Positions 10,762 to 20,659 of a DNA stretch of 64,000 nucleotides are shown piece by piece. The translations under genes and the position numbers were made by a program. The notes beneath the pieces were generated by a model, which had not been told where the DNA came from, ran no database searches, and was given only the letters and a program-made list of their open reading frames with translations. The DNA comes from Hofstenia miamia (taxonomy: Eukaryota > Xenacoelomorpha > Acoela), in contig SCFE01000048.1 of the NCBI GenBank assembly GCA_004352715.1, positions 190,934 through 254,933 on the forward strand, in the 5' to 3' direction. Numbering within the stretch: the first letter of the stretch is position 1; each line of letters starts with the position of its first letter.

Positions 10762-10862
10762 GATTTTAAAGATATTTTTGTATGTTTCAAAATGAAAATA
10801 GTTAATAAATGCCTTTCAATAATAAAATGTCTATTCATTACCTATAAAATGATAAAAATCAN

Positions 10863-11219
10863 TATGTATGTGTGACACTTTTCATTGTATATAATTAGTT
10901 TAGAGGGGAGACCAGAGTAAAACTGCTGCTTATTCAGACATTCATTATTTATTTGACAGTAAAAAAGTACAAAAAAATTCAACAATAAAGAAGATAATAG
11001 CACCGTAAGAGATAGATCACCATGCGGAAAAAAGAACGGCTCATACATCAACCAGCAAAGCTTTTCTGTCCAAATTAATGATCTAAGAGTTGCCCAGACA
11101 TCTAAAATAATTTTTTCAAAGTTGAAGTCTTTAGGAATATCAAATAAATTTGTAAAATATCGGTTAAAGTATGTTTGAGACGTAGCATTATTTGTAACAA
11201 TAAAATGGGGATGCATCAA
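10863..11219 (-). CDS. unidentified minus-strand ORF
   Basis: About 118 open codons on the minus strand to the N at 10862. The first half is mixed hydrophilic and aromatic (DVWATLRSLIWTEK); the second contains a strongly hydrophobic Leu/Phe run like a membrane helix. No motif is recognised and splice signals are unclear. It is longer than most chance frames at this composition but could still be one. Confidence 0.22.
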
Positions 11220-11229
11220 AGAATTTTAA

Positions 11230-12176
11230 CACACATTCGTAAAATTTATTCATTGAAGATACTTCTCTGGGCAATCGATGTTTTTGAGAAAACTCACTTT
11301 TTCCTCTACTTTTAATTTTATAATGGTTATGTCAAAAAATTTTTACCCCAAGTATGATATAACTGAAATTCATTTTAAAATAATTCTGAGGATATCTCTT
11401 CTGTTGTTATATAAAAATCCTAAAAGAATTACATAAGGTGAATTATTTTTTTTTGAGATATATATATATATATATACCTGATTGCGACCAAATAAGGTCG
11501 AATAAATTGGAAAATTATTATTTAGAAGCACACAATAAAAATTTTACACAATTTGCATCAATAATTTACAATTTATTAATGTTGAAAGCCTGACATTCAT
11601 TACAAGAAATTTAAACAGTGCCATGTGACGTCAGCAAATAACTAGTGAAAGTGCGGCGTAGATTATGCACTATGCTTAACTGTAAGTGAAAGAGGTTTTT
11701 TACAAATTTATATATCTTAAATTTAATAGATTATCTAGCTCATCATCAATTGTTTAAACGCTATTGGTTTACTATGCAATGCAAAAAAAAATTTGTTTGT
11801 AGCCATAGTTGTTCACCCGTCAAAATTTTGCAAAAAATTTTATCCCATATGTCAATTTATAAAGGGAAAAATGAAGTAGATGCAATTGAATATAATTTCA
11901 TGAAAATGTCAACACGCGAATGTTCAAATACATCATCAATTCTAATTGGTTAATGCTAATACTATAAAATAGTGCAAAGATCATATCTATATCATTTGAA
12001 TTTCTCACGTCAATTTTGCATTTAATGAATTTAAGAGGTAAGTTAAGTCGGGCGAACAAGGGAAATACCTTAAATTAAATAATATTGAAGAGGATCAAGA
12101 CAAATTTTTTCTGGCAATGTGTGTAATAGACGCATTTAAATTATATTTTTCAAAATATATATTAAATTTGATATAG

Positions 12177-12212
<36 letters not shown>

Positions 12213-12254
12213 TAATTTGAATTAAAAATACCATGCAAGACAAAATGAAAAAAT
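11230..12254. other. AT-rich stretch with (TA)n tracts
   Basis: Contains TA microsatellites near 11460-11477 and 12179-12210. No exon or transposon motif recognised. Confidence 0.5.
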
Positions 12255-12262
12255 AAAAAAAT

Positions 12263-12332
12263 TGCGCAAGTCAGAGTCGAACCCGGATCAACAGCTTGGA
12301 AGGCTGCTATGCTACCACTACACCACCTGCGC
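12263..12332 (-). tRNA. tRNA-Gly (anticodon UCC) or recent tRNA pseudogene
   Basis: The minus strand folds as a tRNA. The seven-base acceptor (GCGCAGG with CTTGCGC) pairs with one G-U. There is an A-box (TGGTGTAGTGG), and an anticodon stem GCAGC/GCTGT closes loop CTTCCAA, giving anticodon TCC. The B-box is GGTTCGACTC. A run of seven T follows at 12261-12255, a good Pol III terminator. The oddity is the T-stem: CCGGG does not pair properly with its 3' partner, and the gene is about one base short there. This suggests either recent decay or a tRNA-derived copy. Promoter boxes and terminator are intact. Confidence 0.65.
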
Positions 12333-12414
12333 TCGAAAATATTCTACATTATTTCGAGTTTAGAATTGCTTTTTAAGAAAGAAAACAATATTCATTTCAA
12401 GTATGTTTTATTAT

Positions 12415-13275
12415 CATGTAATTGATTGCGTCATTTTGTTTTGCGGTTAGAGGGCTACAACAATTTGTGCTAGAATTTCTTGTAATGCTTCTTAGTGAAT
12501 GAATGTGTTCCAAATCTTCGAAGTGCGACTCGATACACTATACTTTCGTTCTTATCTCAAATTTGTTTCATAAATGCGGTTTGATTGTAATAAATGTTGC
12601 AGAGGATAGTTGCTGTTACTGCAGATATTTTCCCATAGTGTTCGGCATATAATTTTCTGCGTTCCTGTAGCGTTTTAGCTGTAAACTGTTACATTCAGTT
12701 TCATATGATGCATCAGTTATTAGGATCCTGTAAGCTTTTTTTAGATTCCTTCGATTTTTTTTCTTTGTGTATTAGTTGAAGCGTAGTGCCATACCGGGCA
12801 GAAGTATTCTAAAATTGATCTGATGAGTGTGATGTAAATATGTGCTAAATCACAAATAGCTACCATGCTTCTTTTCAGTATTCTAATAAAAAACAGACGA
12901 TTGGCAGCTTTGATAACGATTCCGTTAATATGCTCTTCCCATTTTAGATTACTCTGGATTGTCAGTCCAAGAAGCTTAGCTGACTGTACTCTTCTTATGG
13001 TAGCGTTAAATTCAATTTCAGATTGTAATTCAAATGTTGTTAGTGGGAAGAAAGTAATCTTTTGTTTTATTAACATGTAACTTCATTAAAGAACGCTGTG
13101 CCCATTTTTCAACACTTCTGACAATTTCATCTGCCTTCAGAAGGAAAATCTCGAGGACAAATTTCCCGTGCAGTAGTATCATTCACTTACTTAGATCTAT
13201 CAGGCCACCATTGTAGAAGTGAATTAACCAACAAAATGAACAACCAAGGGCCCAAACATGTTGTTTGGGAAACTC
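12415..13275 (-). pseudogene. LINE reverse transcriptase and C-terminus, minus strand
   Basis: Reading leftward from 13275 there is a degraded GVPQ...LGP block, then a decayed YVDD-like site (VNDTT after a stop). A 111-codon open stretch at 13076-12741 follows with typical LINE thumb and C-terminal sequence: SAKLLGLTIQSNLKWEEHI, KAANRLFFIRILKRS and IRSILEYFCPVWHY. Beyond 12741 it continues with stops and frameshifts to about 12415. No endonuclease part remains. The motifs suggest a CR1/L2-like clade, different from the plus-strand LINEs to the left. The tRNA-like gene lies about 80 bases past its 3' side. Confidence 0.8.
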
Positions 13276-13361
13276 CTTATATCTATATAACGTCCTTATT
13301 TTTAAACATATTAATCTAGAACTGTAAATCTAATATATTCCATAGGTTCTATGCATATGCA

Positions 13362-13381
13362 TATATATATATATATATATA
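13362..13381 (+). repeat. (TA)n microsatellite
   Basis: Short TA tract between the LINE and the last exon of the minus-strand gene. Confidence 0.85.
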
Positions 13382-13609
13382 CTAATTAGTAGTGGTATCT
13401 CTGCAAAAATAAGGCGAAGTACTGATTGGCTAATGATATTTCACAATCCATAGATATTAATTGCAATCTATATTGCAACATGATTGGTCACTTCTTTTTG
13501 CTTGAGAGTGTATCAACCTGAGGGTAATTTAAAATACAAATCTTAGTTCTTAGTGCATCATCACAAAAATAAAAGTAATGTTTAAGTGTTTACAGGCTAT
13601 GCTCAGGTG

Positions 13610-13790
13610 TTATTGAAATTGGACATCGTTGTTGCGTTCTCCATAACGCTCTTCTGGAGGCAGTGAAGTCGACCTTGGTGGTCTCTTTTGCGGTGTTCTT
13701 GAAACTCTCTTCTGTGAATGTTCCATTGTATCGCCTATATTGCATAGATTATCCTGAGATCTTCGAACATGATTACCACGAGGACGAGCT
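13610..13790 (-). CDS. exon 6 (last) of the Pro/Arg/Ser-rich gene
   Basis: The acceptor is AATTTAG at 13795-13791. One base completes the Gly codon split after exon 5, then 59 codons run to TAA at 13612-13610. The peptide is Arg-rich (RPRGNHVRRSQDNLC, RTPQKRPPRSTSLPPEE) and ends NNDVQFQ. Upstream of this acceptor the same frame continues a few codons, but entering there in exon-5 phase would hit a stop, so the acceptor at 13791 is chosen. No canonical polyadenylation signal was found in the next 250 bases. Confidence 0.68.
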
Positions 13791-13859
13791 CTAAATTCGA
13801 TCACTAGTAAATTCAGAGTAACTACTACTTTAAAATTTCCTTTGAATAAAAAATCACGA

Positions 13860-15185
13860 AATATTTCATCTAAAGAAATGAAAAAATTAGCAATTGTTTC
13901 TTTATCGGCGACATACGTGTACAGGTAGTCATATCAGATTAACAAATAATGAGACATTTACTAGTATATACAAGGATTTGGCATTGTTAGCAATATGAAA
14001 TTCTGAATTTACTTTCTATACACTTCAACAAATCAATGCAATTCTAGATCCGATTAATTTTAAATCAAAACCATGACAATGATTGCTGAATGTTATTTTA
14101 GGTCAGCAAGTGAAATTAATGAAATCAGAGAAATCAATAATGCTTCATCTACTAAACTAAGAAAACACTTAGGCATTTTTGGTTTAGTCATATTGGATTT
14201 TCTTGTCCTATTTAAATAAAATAATTACTTTTCCTTTTTCTCAATCATCAATTTTATTTTGTATGTTGAAAGACATTGCCAAATTGAAATGACGAGCAAT
14301 TTGAAAGTAACCCTTATCTTCTCTGCTGTTCTTTATAATTATAATGACGTATGAGACTACAAACATTGACGTCACTTATTTGAAATTCTGAAAGGGAATT
14401 GACAATAAGCGTTGCGATTTATTTCATTTATGATTAGAATATAAAATTTGTCATATTGCGAATTTATTATGTATTTGAAATTTGAGCCCTATGATTATCA
14501 TTTAATATTTGATAAAAATATTATAATTAGCAAATATTTAGAACAACATATTCGAAATATATTTTATAACTAAGGCAATAACTTTCTTTTTTTTTAAAGA
14601 TCTGATTTTATATATACTGAACCATATCATACACATTTTTTTTAAAAAAATCTCAAAGTTATTGGAATATTTTAAAATTCTTAAACTTTGTGTTTTCACT
14701 TAAATATATCTTTTTTACTAAGTCAAAACATTTTTACCTAATACGTAAAAAGAAAAAGTTTGCTTGACATGTCATATTTCTGAAACTAGTAATTTTCAAA
14801 AGAATTAAAATTCTAGAAAAACATATTATTATGCATTATTTACAAGAAATAATTGCACAAGAAGTAAAGCTTAGTAACTCTTTAAAAAAGTTTTACGGGG
14901 AGTAAGTTTAAATTCATACCGAAAAATTTAAGGCATCTCCTGAAATTAAAATTTATAAATTATAATATAATTATAATATTTATAAAATTTGTAGATTTCA
15001 ATAACTTCAATAATCACTGTACTAAATCTTAAATAATAGGTGATTGGATATACATCGTTCTTTGATGAATAATTAAGGATTGCAATAACATTTTTCCAGC
15101 TGTATATTTTTTGTAAACTATACGAGAATCACAAATGAGCATTGTAGCAAATTTATAAGCAGATAAATAAAGCTTAAAATTTAGC
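13860..15185. other. intron 5 of the minus-strand gene, right of its 3' end
   Basis: AT-rich, with no exon or recognisable transposon seen on either strand. Confidence 0.5.
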
Positions 15186-15186
15186 A

Positions 15187-15374
15187 TGCAGAAATGGAAA
15201 GGTCTTTGTAGCTCTAAGCGAGACAGGTGGCGAAGGCAGCTCGTATTTATAGTTATACTAGTCATTTCTATAGCGCCAATTGAATTTGACAGTACTTTAG
15301 ATGCTTTGAATAGAAAGAACTGCCAAACGAAATGTCGGCACTACCAGTGTTCAAATAGTTCAATATTCAATTAA
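15187..15374 (+). CDS. candidate small membrane-anchored protein ORF within an intron
   Basis: From ATG at 15187, 62 codons read to TAA. There is a basic N-terminus (KWKGLCSSKRDRWRRQ), a hydrophobic segment LVFIVILVISIAP, and a Cys-containing tail (CQTKCRHYQC). This layout fits a type II membrane or signal-anchor peptide. It lies on the plus strand inside a long intron of the minus-strand gene. G+C is raised over the first 90 bases. No homologue is recognised and no polyadenylation signal is close, so it may be a chance frame or an exon fragment. Confidence 0.28.
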
Positions 15375-15379
15375 TTTTA

Positions 15380-16960
15380 AGTTTACAAATACACATTTTA
15401 TTTACACTAGGTGTTTACTTGAATTAATTTAAGTTTTCAAAATTACTCCATATTGGAAATGAATTTCTTAATATCTACTATTTAGAAAGCTTCTCTGCTC
15501 AAAGCAATATCATTTCAAAAATTCCGGGCATAAAAAGATGGTTCTAATGTAAAATACTATAGATGAAAAAATTTCGAAGCATCTTAAGATTACAAATCAT
15601 AATTCAATTGTTTTAAAAAACGCTTCCATGCCCTAATAATGCTGTTCGGCCTATGCCATCGCATGAAAGGCGCTTTCTATTTGGTTGTAAGATGCTAATC
15701 CTTTGGTCCTTAAAAGACATCATTTGCAATTATTTTTAGCGGATTATTGAAACTTTTAAAATTCGACTTTCTGCAGTTGTGGGTCATACAAGTCATTTTT
15801 TTACATCAAACACATGACAAGTTAATGAATAGAAGTGCAAAATGTTCTATAGAAAATTTGAAATAATTCATTAAAAAATTTTCTAAAAAGAATCAGTTAC
15901 TACTGTACTTTGTGAAAAATAACAAGTATACCACGAAATTTATAATGTATAATAAATCTAACAATAAAAAAAATAATACCAAAAAAAACAATTTTGCCAA
16001 AAAAAACTGCTTTACCATATATAATATGAATTTGAGGACACAATTTATATGTATTTATAAAATAATAGCAGTACTGTAAGATTTTCCTAATTTACAACAC
16101 GAATAATGCACGATAAATAATTTAATGCTAGACTGAGCACAGGTGCGAAGCTATAATTCGAATTACACTTAATTAAGTCAATTTTAGACTGAAATAAACA
16201 TTCTAAGTAAATAGTCCTTCAACCAACGTATTAAGTTGAAAGGAACAATGCCAAATGACGCCAGACTTAGTTTGAAATAGACTGTTAGGTATAAGAAATT
16301 GAAGGTTGGGGATTTAACATGTACTTTAAGGCGGTTTTAAGAATAAATTGGACATAAAAGATGAGTGGATCGGCATTCAAAGTAAATTTATTGGAATAAA
16401 TGCGATTTTTCATAAACTGCAATTAAAATTGACGTCAAATTCTGCTGAATATTTACGTCTCAGAGATAGAAGTCCCACACAGGGATTAGGAAGGATAAAC
16501 TATAAGAAGTTCTCTAAGTGAAATGAATTCCATCAATAACACTGGAATTAACTTACGTTGGCTGTTACATCGGAATATCAATTTTAAAGCAAAACAAACG
16601 TTTCTTCTACAATTATACACCTAAGTTATTAAAACATTAAAGGGAAATTAATTTAATAAGAATTTTATTGGTAAAGCATTACTGTTTACGTAATAAAATC
16701 TGCATGTCTTTTCTAAGATATCTTATTATTGCTTTTCTAATTTTGATTTGATTTTCAAATTAATTCAAGCGAAATTTCTAGAGCTTAGAGCAATAAATTG
16801 TCTTATTCAATGTAATTTTAATAATGTGAAATGTTTTATCAAATAATGAATTTTCAACTTTCCAATTTTGAATTAATCAGTTGAAAAAGTAACGAATACT
16901 CTCACTTAGGTGAAGACCCTTCACCAATACCCTTTGATGCTAGAGAAAGATAGAATATGA
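15380..16960. other. intronic AT-rich stretch
   Basis: No feature supported. A GC-richer patch near 15625-15700 could be old transposon sequence but has no recognisable motif. Confidence 0.5.
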
Positions 16961-16964
16961 TACT

Positions 16965-17534
16965 AAAAGGACGGGAACGAACAGATAGGACAAATTTGGT
17001 GAAGACTCCAATGAAAATAAAAGCTGAGGTAAGTGACATTTTAAGTCTATGTAAAAAGAAATGGAGAATATATGCAATCTAATAGATGTGAGAATTTGGG
17101 ACGTAAGGAGTATGAGTCAATAGAGCTTTGGCAGCATGGGTTAGAAGCAGAAGATAAGTAGCATGAATGTAAGCCAAAGTTAGTCAAAGAAAATGAGCAG
17201 GTTAAGTGACTATGAAATTCCAATATACACACTAGCAAGATTATTGACTCAAGTATGTCAGCCATAGTTTTAGCAGGTAAAGAGGAAAGAGGGGGAGTAG
17301 TACCAAAAGGCAGGAATGTAGAAAGCAAAGAGAAAGATAGTATGGACTTGGTAGGAGAAAGCAGAGCTTGTTGAATTAAAGCACATGTAGTACCATTAGT
17401 AGGTGCAGCAGTAAGAGCAGTGAAGAAAAAGCATGAGATACACAAGAACAACTAGAGTCTTGAAGAAACTTTCAAACTCACTTGAATGCGCGAGCTGAGA
17501 GTCACACCAAAGTTATTTGGGAAAAGAAGGAGAG
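16965..17534 (+). pseudogene. RLE-type LINE, C-terminal fragment (copy A)
   Basis: Degraded copy of the domain preserved in the neighbouring element. In plus frames one reads VKENEQVK, NIHTSKII and VVPKGRNVESKEKD, colinear with the endonuclease region of copy B, with stops and frame breaks. The RPD catalytic triplet is lost. It ends at an ATA repeat, immediately followed by copy B. Confidence 0.72.

Positions 17535-17572
<38 letters not shown>
17535..17572 (+). repeat. (ATA)n microsatellite between two RLE-type LINE copies
   Basis: Nearly pure ATA/TAA trinucleotide tract. It sits at the 3' end of copy A and the 5' end of copy B, so it is probably the 3' tail of copy A. Confidence 0.85.
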
Positions 17573-17573
<1 letters not shown>

Positions 17574-18805
17574 TGGGCACGGAGCCCAGTTGGTAAAGAC
17601 GCAGATTGGTAAGCAACTGTGATCGTGGTTACAAAATTGGATGACTTAGCTCACAGGGTATGGAGCACTCTAAAGCCTTGGTTGGCAACTTCCTAGGACA
17701 ATGTGAGTCCCAAATCAAACACAAAAATCAAACAATGATGACAAGTCATGAAAGAGCAAAGGCCCTCAGTCCCCGGCAGCCATTCAATGGTCAAAGGGTG
17801 CTAAGAATATCCGAACAACAGGCAGACTCCACAATCGGGAGTGTGGACTCGAGAAGTGGCAGTATGGGATCCACACAGACCAATGGACATTGGCACAAGT
17901 GGACAGATGAACAGAACAGGACAGCATTGGAGTGTTACAGATGAAGCAGGCCAGATGAGAGGGATACAGGAAGAGAATGTTGGAAGAATGGAGGAAGGCA
18001 GGAATGGGATTAGACGTTACAGAGCAGAGGCTTGCAGGACAAGTGCAAAAGTTACAGTTGAATGAGAGTAAAAGGAAAAAAAGAGTTGAACATGCTAAGC
18101 AAAGGGAAGATGAAGGGATAGATGTTGAGGCATATGACAGCATATCACATAGGTGGGTATTGAGGACATTAGAGGCCAATGGAGTTTCACAGAATTGGGT
18201 TGAGTTTCTAGAGAGAGAGAGATGGGAAAGTGGTAGACTGAGATAGACGGACATAGGTTGAGGTTTAGGCGAGGCATATTCCATGGAGTCAGCTTAGCAC
18301 CACTACTGTTTGTTTTGTAGTTAGCTTAATCCCCATCACAGAAAAGTTAAAGGAGATAGGCATAGGGTATAAGATGGAGAAGAATAGTAGAGCAGTAAGT
18401 CACCTGTGCTACATGGGCGTCATAGAAAATGAGAAGGTTAAGATACTGTGGGACTTCAACATACAGACAAGCAAGGTGATAGAAGTACGAAGGCCAGACA
18501 TAGTAGTGGTAGACAAAGAGAAAATATTGGGAACAGTGATAGACATAGCAGTACCAAAAGACAGGAATGTAGAAAGCAAGGAGAAAGAGAAGATAGACAA
18601 GTATAGGGTGTTGGCAGAGGAAATAGAAAGGGTGTGGAAGTTAAAGAAAGCAGTAAGTAAGAAGCATAAGAGATACTTGGAGGAGTTAGGAGTACCAAAG
18701 TGGGGAGGAGCTCTCCGACTGGGAACTGGTGAGAGATTTTTAAATTACACCCAAGTTTTAAAAAAACTTAATGTACCTGTATACAAAAAGTTTATTGTTC
18801 CTTAA
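17573..18805 (+). pseudogene. internally deleted LINE with restriction-like endonuclease (copy B, R2/NeSL-like group)
   Basis: Three parts survive in order. First, an N-terminal region ending WTDEQNRTALECYR and continuing out of frame (RKRMLEEWRK, EQRLAGQVQ). Second, after a deletion, the RT segment AYDSISHRWVLRTLEANG and a degraded RRGIFHGVSLAPLLF; the expected YMDD box is replaced by YMGV. Third, a 143-codon open frame carries the restriction-like endonuclease: KILWDFNIQTSKVIE, RRPDIVVVDK with RPD at 18491-18499, and VIDIAVPKD. RPD...D is the PD-(D/E)XK core of R2/NeSL-type LINEs. Most of the RT fingers and palm is missing. Inactive; sits in intron 5 of the minus-strand gene. Confidence 0.82.
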
Positions 18806-19258
18806 ATTTTTTTAGTTTTACTTGAAGTCTAGTAATAATACAGTCACACCACAAAATATTCTGAAAAATACAATTTTCTTATATTTAAAATTAAAAATAG
18901 AAATAAATTAGACTGTCTTGACGTACATATAATAAATGAAAATTTCGTTATTTGAAAGTGGATTCTATAAATAATAGGAGAAACTTTCACTTCATTACTT
19001 CATTTAGACTTTCTTTTGAAAATAGTCTCTAAATCACTAGCTATGAAATAGAAATCAATTGGTTTAGAGGTTTTCAAAACAATACCCATTTTTAGAATTC
19101 TATTCGAAAAAATTGAAATTCAATTTCTCTTAGAGCAGGAAACTTGAATCTTAAATATTATTTTTATCCATTGTTGAATAATTCAAAAGCTAATGATATT
19201 ATTAATGTTCTAAAACAAGGAACCAGTGATTTTATAACTTTATGAAGATTTAGATTAC

Positions 19259-19396
19259 CCGAAGTATACTGCGTCTTGATGATAAGGAGGCGGATAATAT
19301 GAAGAATGAGCAGCTCCTCTTGGCATTGGCCGTCGCCAATCTGGAACCCACATTGGACCTCGAGGACCCCTCACCATTACCATTGGATGACCTCTT
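19259..19396 (-). CDS. exon 5 of the Pro/Arg/Ser-rich gene
   Basis: The acceptor is TATGCTTAG at 19397 on. One base completes the Arg codon begun in exon 4, then 45 codons and two bases lead to donor GG|GTAATC at 19258-19253. The peptide is Gly/Pro/Arg-rich (RGHPMVMVRGPRG, WVPDWRRPMPRG) and ends SYYPPPYHQDAVYFG. PPPY is the consensus ligand of WW domains such as those of Nedd4-family ligases. Reading through the donor gives GGG TAA, an immediate stop, so intron retention would make a short isoform ending after VYFG. Confidence 0.75.
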
Positions 19397-19819
19397 CTAA
19401 GCATAAACATTTGAATAAAATATTTTATCTAAGATTTTCAATGGCCAATCTCTAGGTAATTCTAGCAAACAAGACTGGATACACATTTTAGGTTCACGCC
19501 CAAAAATGGTGCATGCTCACTCTAAGCCCAATTGACAATTGTAACAGGAAGAAAACCTTATTTAATGCCCTGCTCACCTGCAATCTAGTCCAATGGTTGA
19601 AATATATGTACTAAAGTGTATTTACCTATATAAGCTAAGCATAAAATTACTCTAAAATTTTTTGCATGTGGGAGTTAAATAATTTGCTAAATAATTGAAG
19701 AAGTAGGTGTATCCAAGGACAGTCTAGCAAATTATTTTTGTAATTGCTTCGGAATTTAATTTCAATAGATTGAAAAATGCTTGGTTAATATTAAATTATA
19801 TTAACAATGTTAAAGAAAC

Positions 19820-20063
19820 CTTGGAGGAGGATGGACATGGGGTGGAAAGGCACCTCTAATATGATGAAACCCTCTTGTGGGTAAGGTGGATGCATAAGCT
19901 TTGCGCTCAGGGGTGGTAGGCATTGAAGCAACAAATGGTCGCATATTGGGCACATTGGTGAGAGAAGTCATTGAGTCTGAGCCTACAAGAGGTTGCACCG
20001 AACATCCTGACATAGACCGCTTGAGAGAAGTTGCATCATACGAACATGATTCTGCCTGACCAA
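19820..20063 (-). CDS. exon 4 of the Pro/Arg/Ser-rich gene
   Basis: Acceptor TCGTTTAG at 20064 on, entering with two bases that complete a Val codon. It runs 80 codons plus two bases to donor CCAAG|GTTTCT at 19819-19814. Peptide landmarks are SLKRSMSGCS, PTTPERKAYAS, RGFHHIRG and PPHVHPPPR. If the donor were not used, the frame would stop two codons later (RFL then TAA). Joining to exon 5 gives PPPRRGHP in frame. The donor is weak but has the obligatory GT. Confidence 0.72.
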
Positions 20064-20092
20064 CTAAACGACAGCTTATATACTGTCTCTTA

Positions 20093-20093
20093 N

Positions 20094-20121
<28 letters not shown>
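20093..20121 (+). repeat. (TA)n microsatellite containing a single N
   Basis: TA tract 30 bases upstream of exon 4, with an unresolved base at 20093. Confidence 0.9.
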
Positions 20122-20124
<3 letters not shown>

Positions 20125-20539
20125 TTAATGATTAATATATTCATAAAACATTCTGGTTTATATGTAATTAAATTCATTCAACTTGAGTTGGAAAATATGA
20201 AACTAACAAAGCTGGTTCAACGAATTGAAGAAATGTATTTACAATTTTTTAAGAACCAACCTCAAGTAAATCAGAATGAAATCGATGAAAGTTAGAATTC
20301 CCGGAAAACGCAAATACAAACTTTATTTTTCATTACATAAAAGTATTGCTGTAGTCAGCTTGCAAAATTTTCAGCGAAAATAAGCACAAAACAGCCAGAA
20401 AAATTTCATGGTCCATCTATACTATCTCTACATTACATAATATGTATTAGTCTGGTTCTCACGGCAAAGCAAGCAGCAATTTTTTTAAGTGAATGCATTT
20501 CAGTCAACGATCCTATACAAGAATATAATTTATGCTAAT

Positions 20540-20650
20540 CGTAGTTATTGTAGAAACGCATTTACAACAGTCGCTTCCAAACATTGGAATAAGCTTCTGG
20601 AAAGTGATCGCGAAGAACGCCACTTAAAGGTATTCAACAAACATCAATAG
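20540..20650 (+). pseudogene. LINE C-terminal fragment
   Basis: 37 codons ending in TAG read RSYCRNAFTTVASKHWNKLL and onward. The pattern R-S-F/Y ... A-x-x-x-W-N-x-L is the conserved C-terminal signature of LINE ORF2 proteins. Upstream sequence is too decayed to follow. It lies in intron 3 of the minus-strand gene. Confidence 0.5.
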
Positions 20651-20659
20651 GCTACACTA

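Noticed and set aside
18409-18698. Minus-strand ORFs over the RLE-type LINE
   Set aside because: They are shadows of the plus endonuclease frame, which has recognised motifs.
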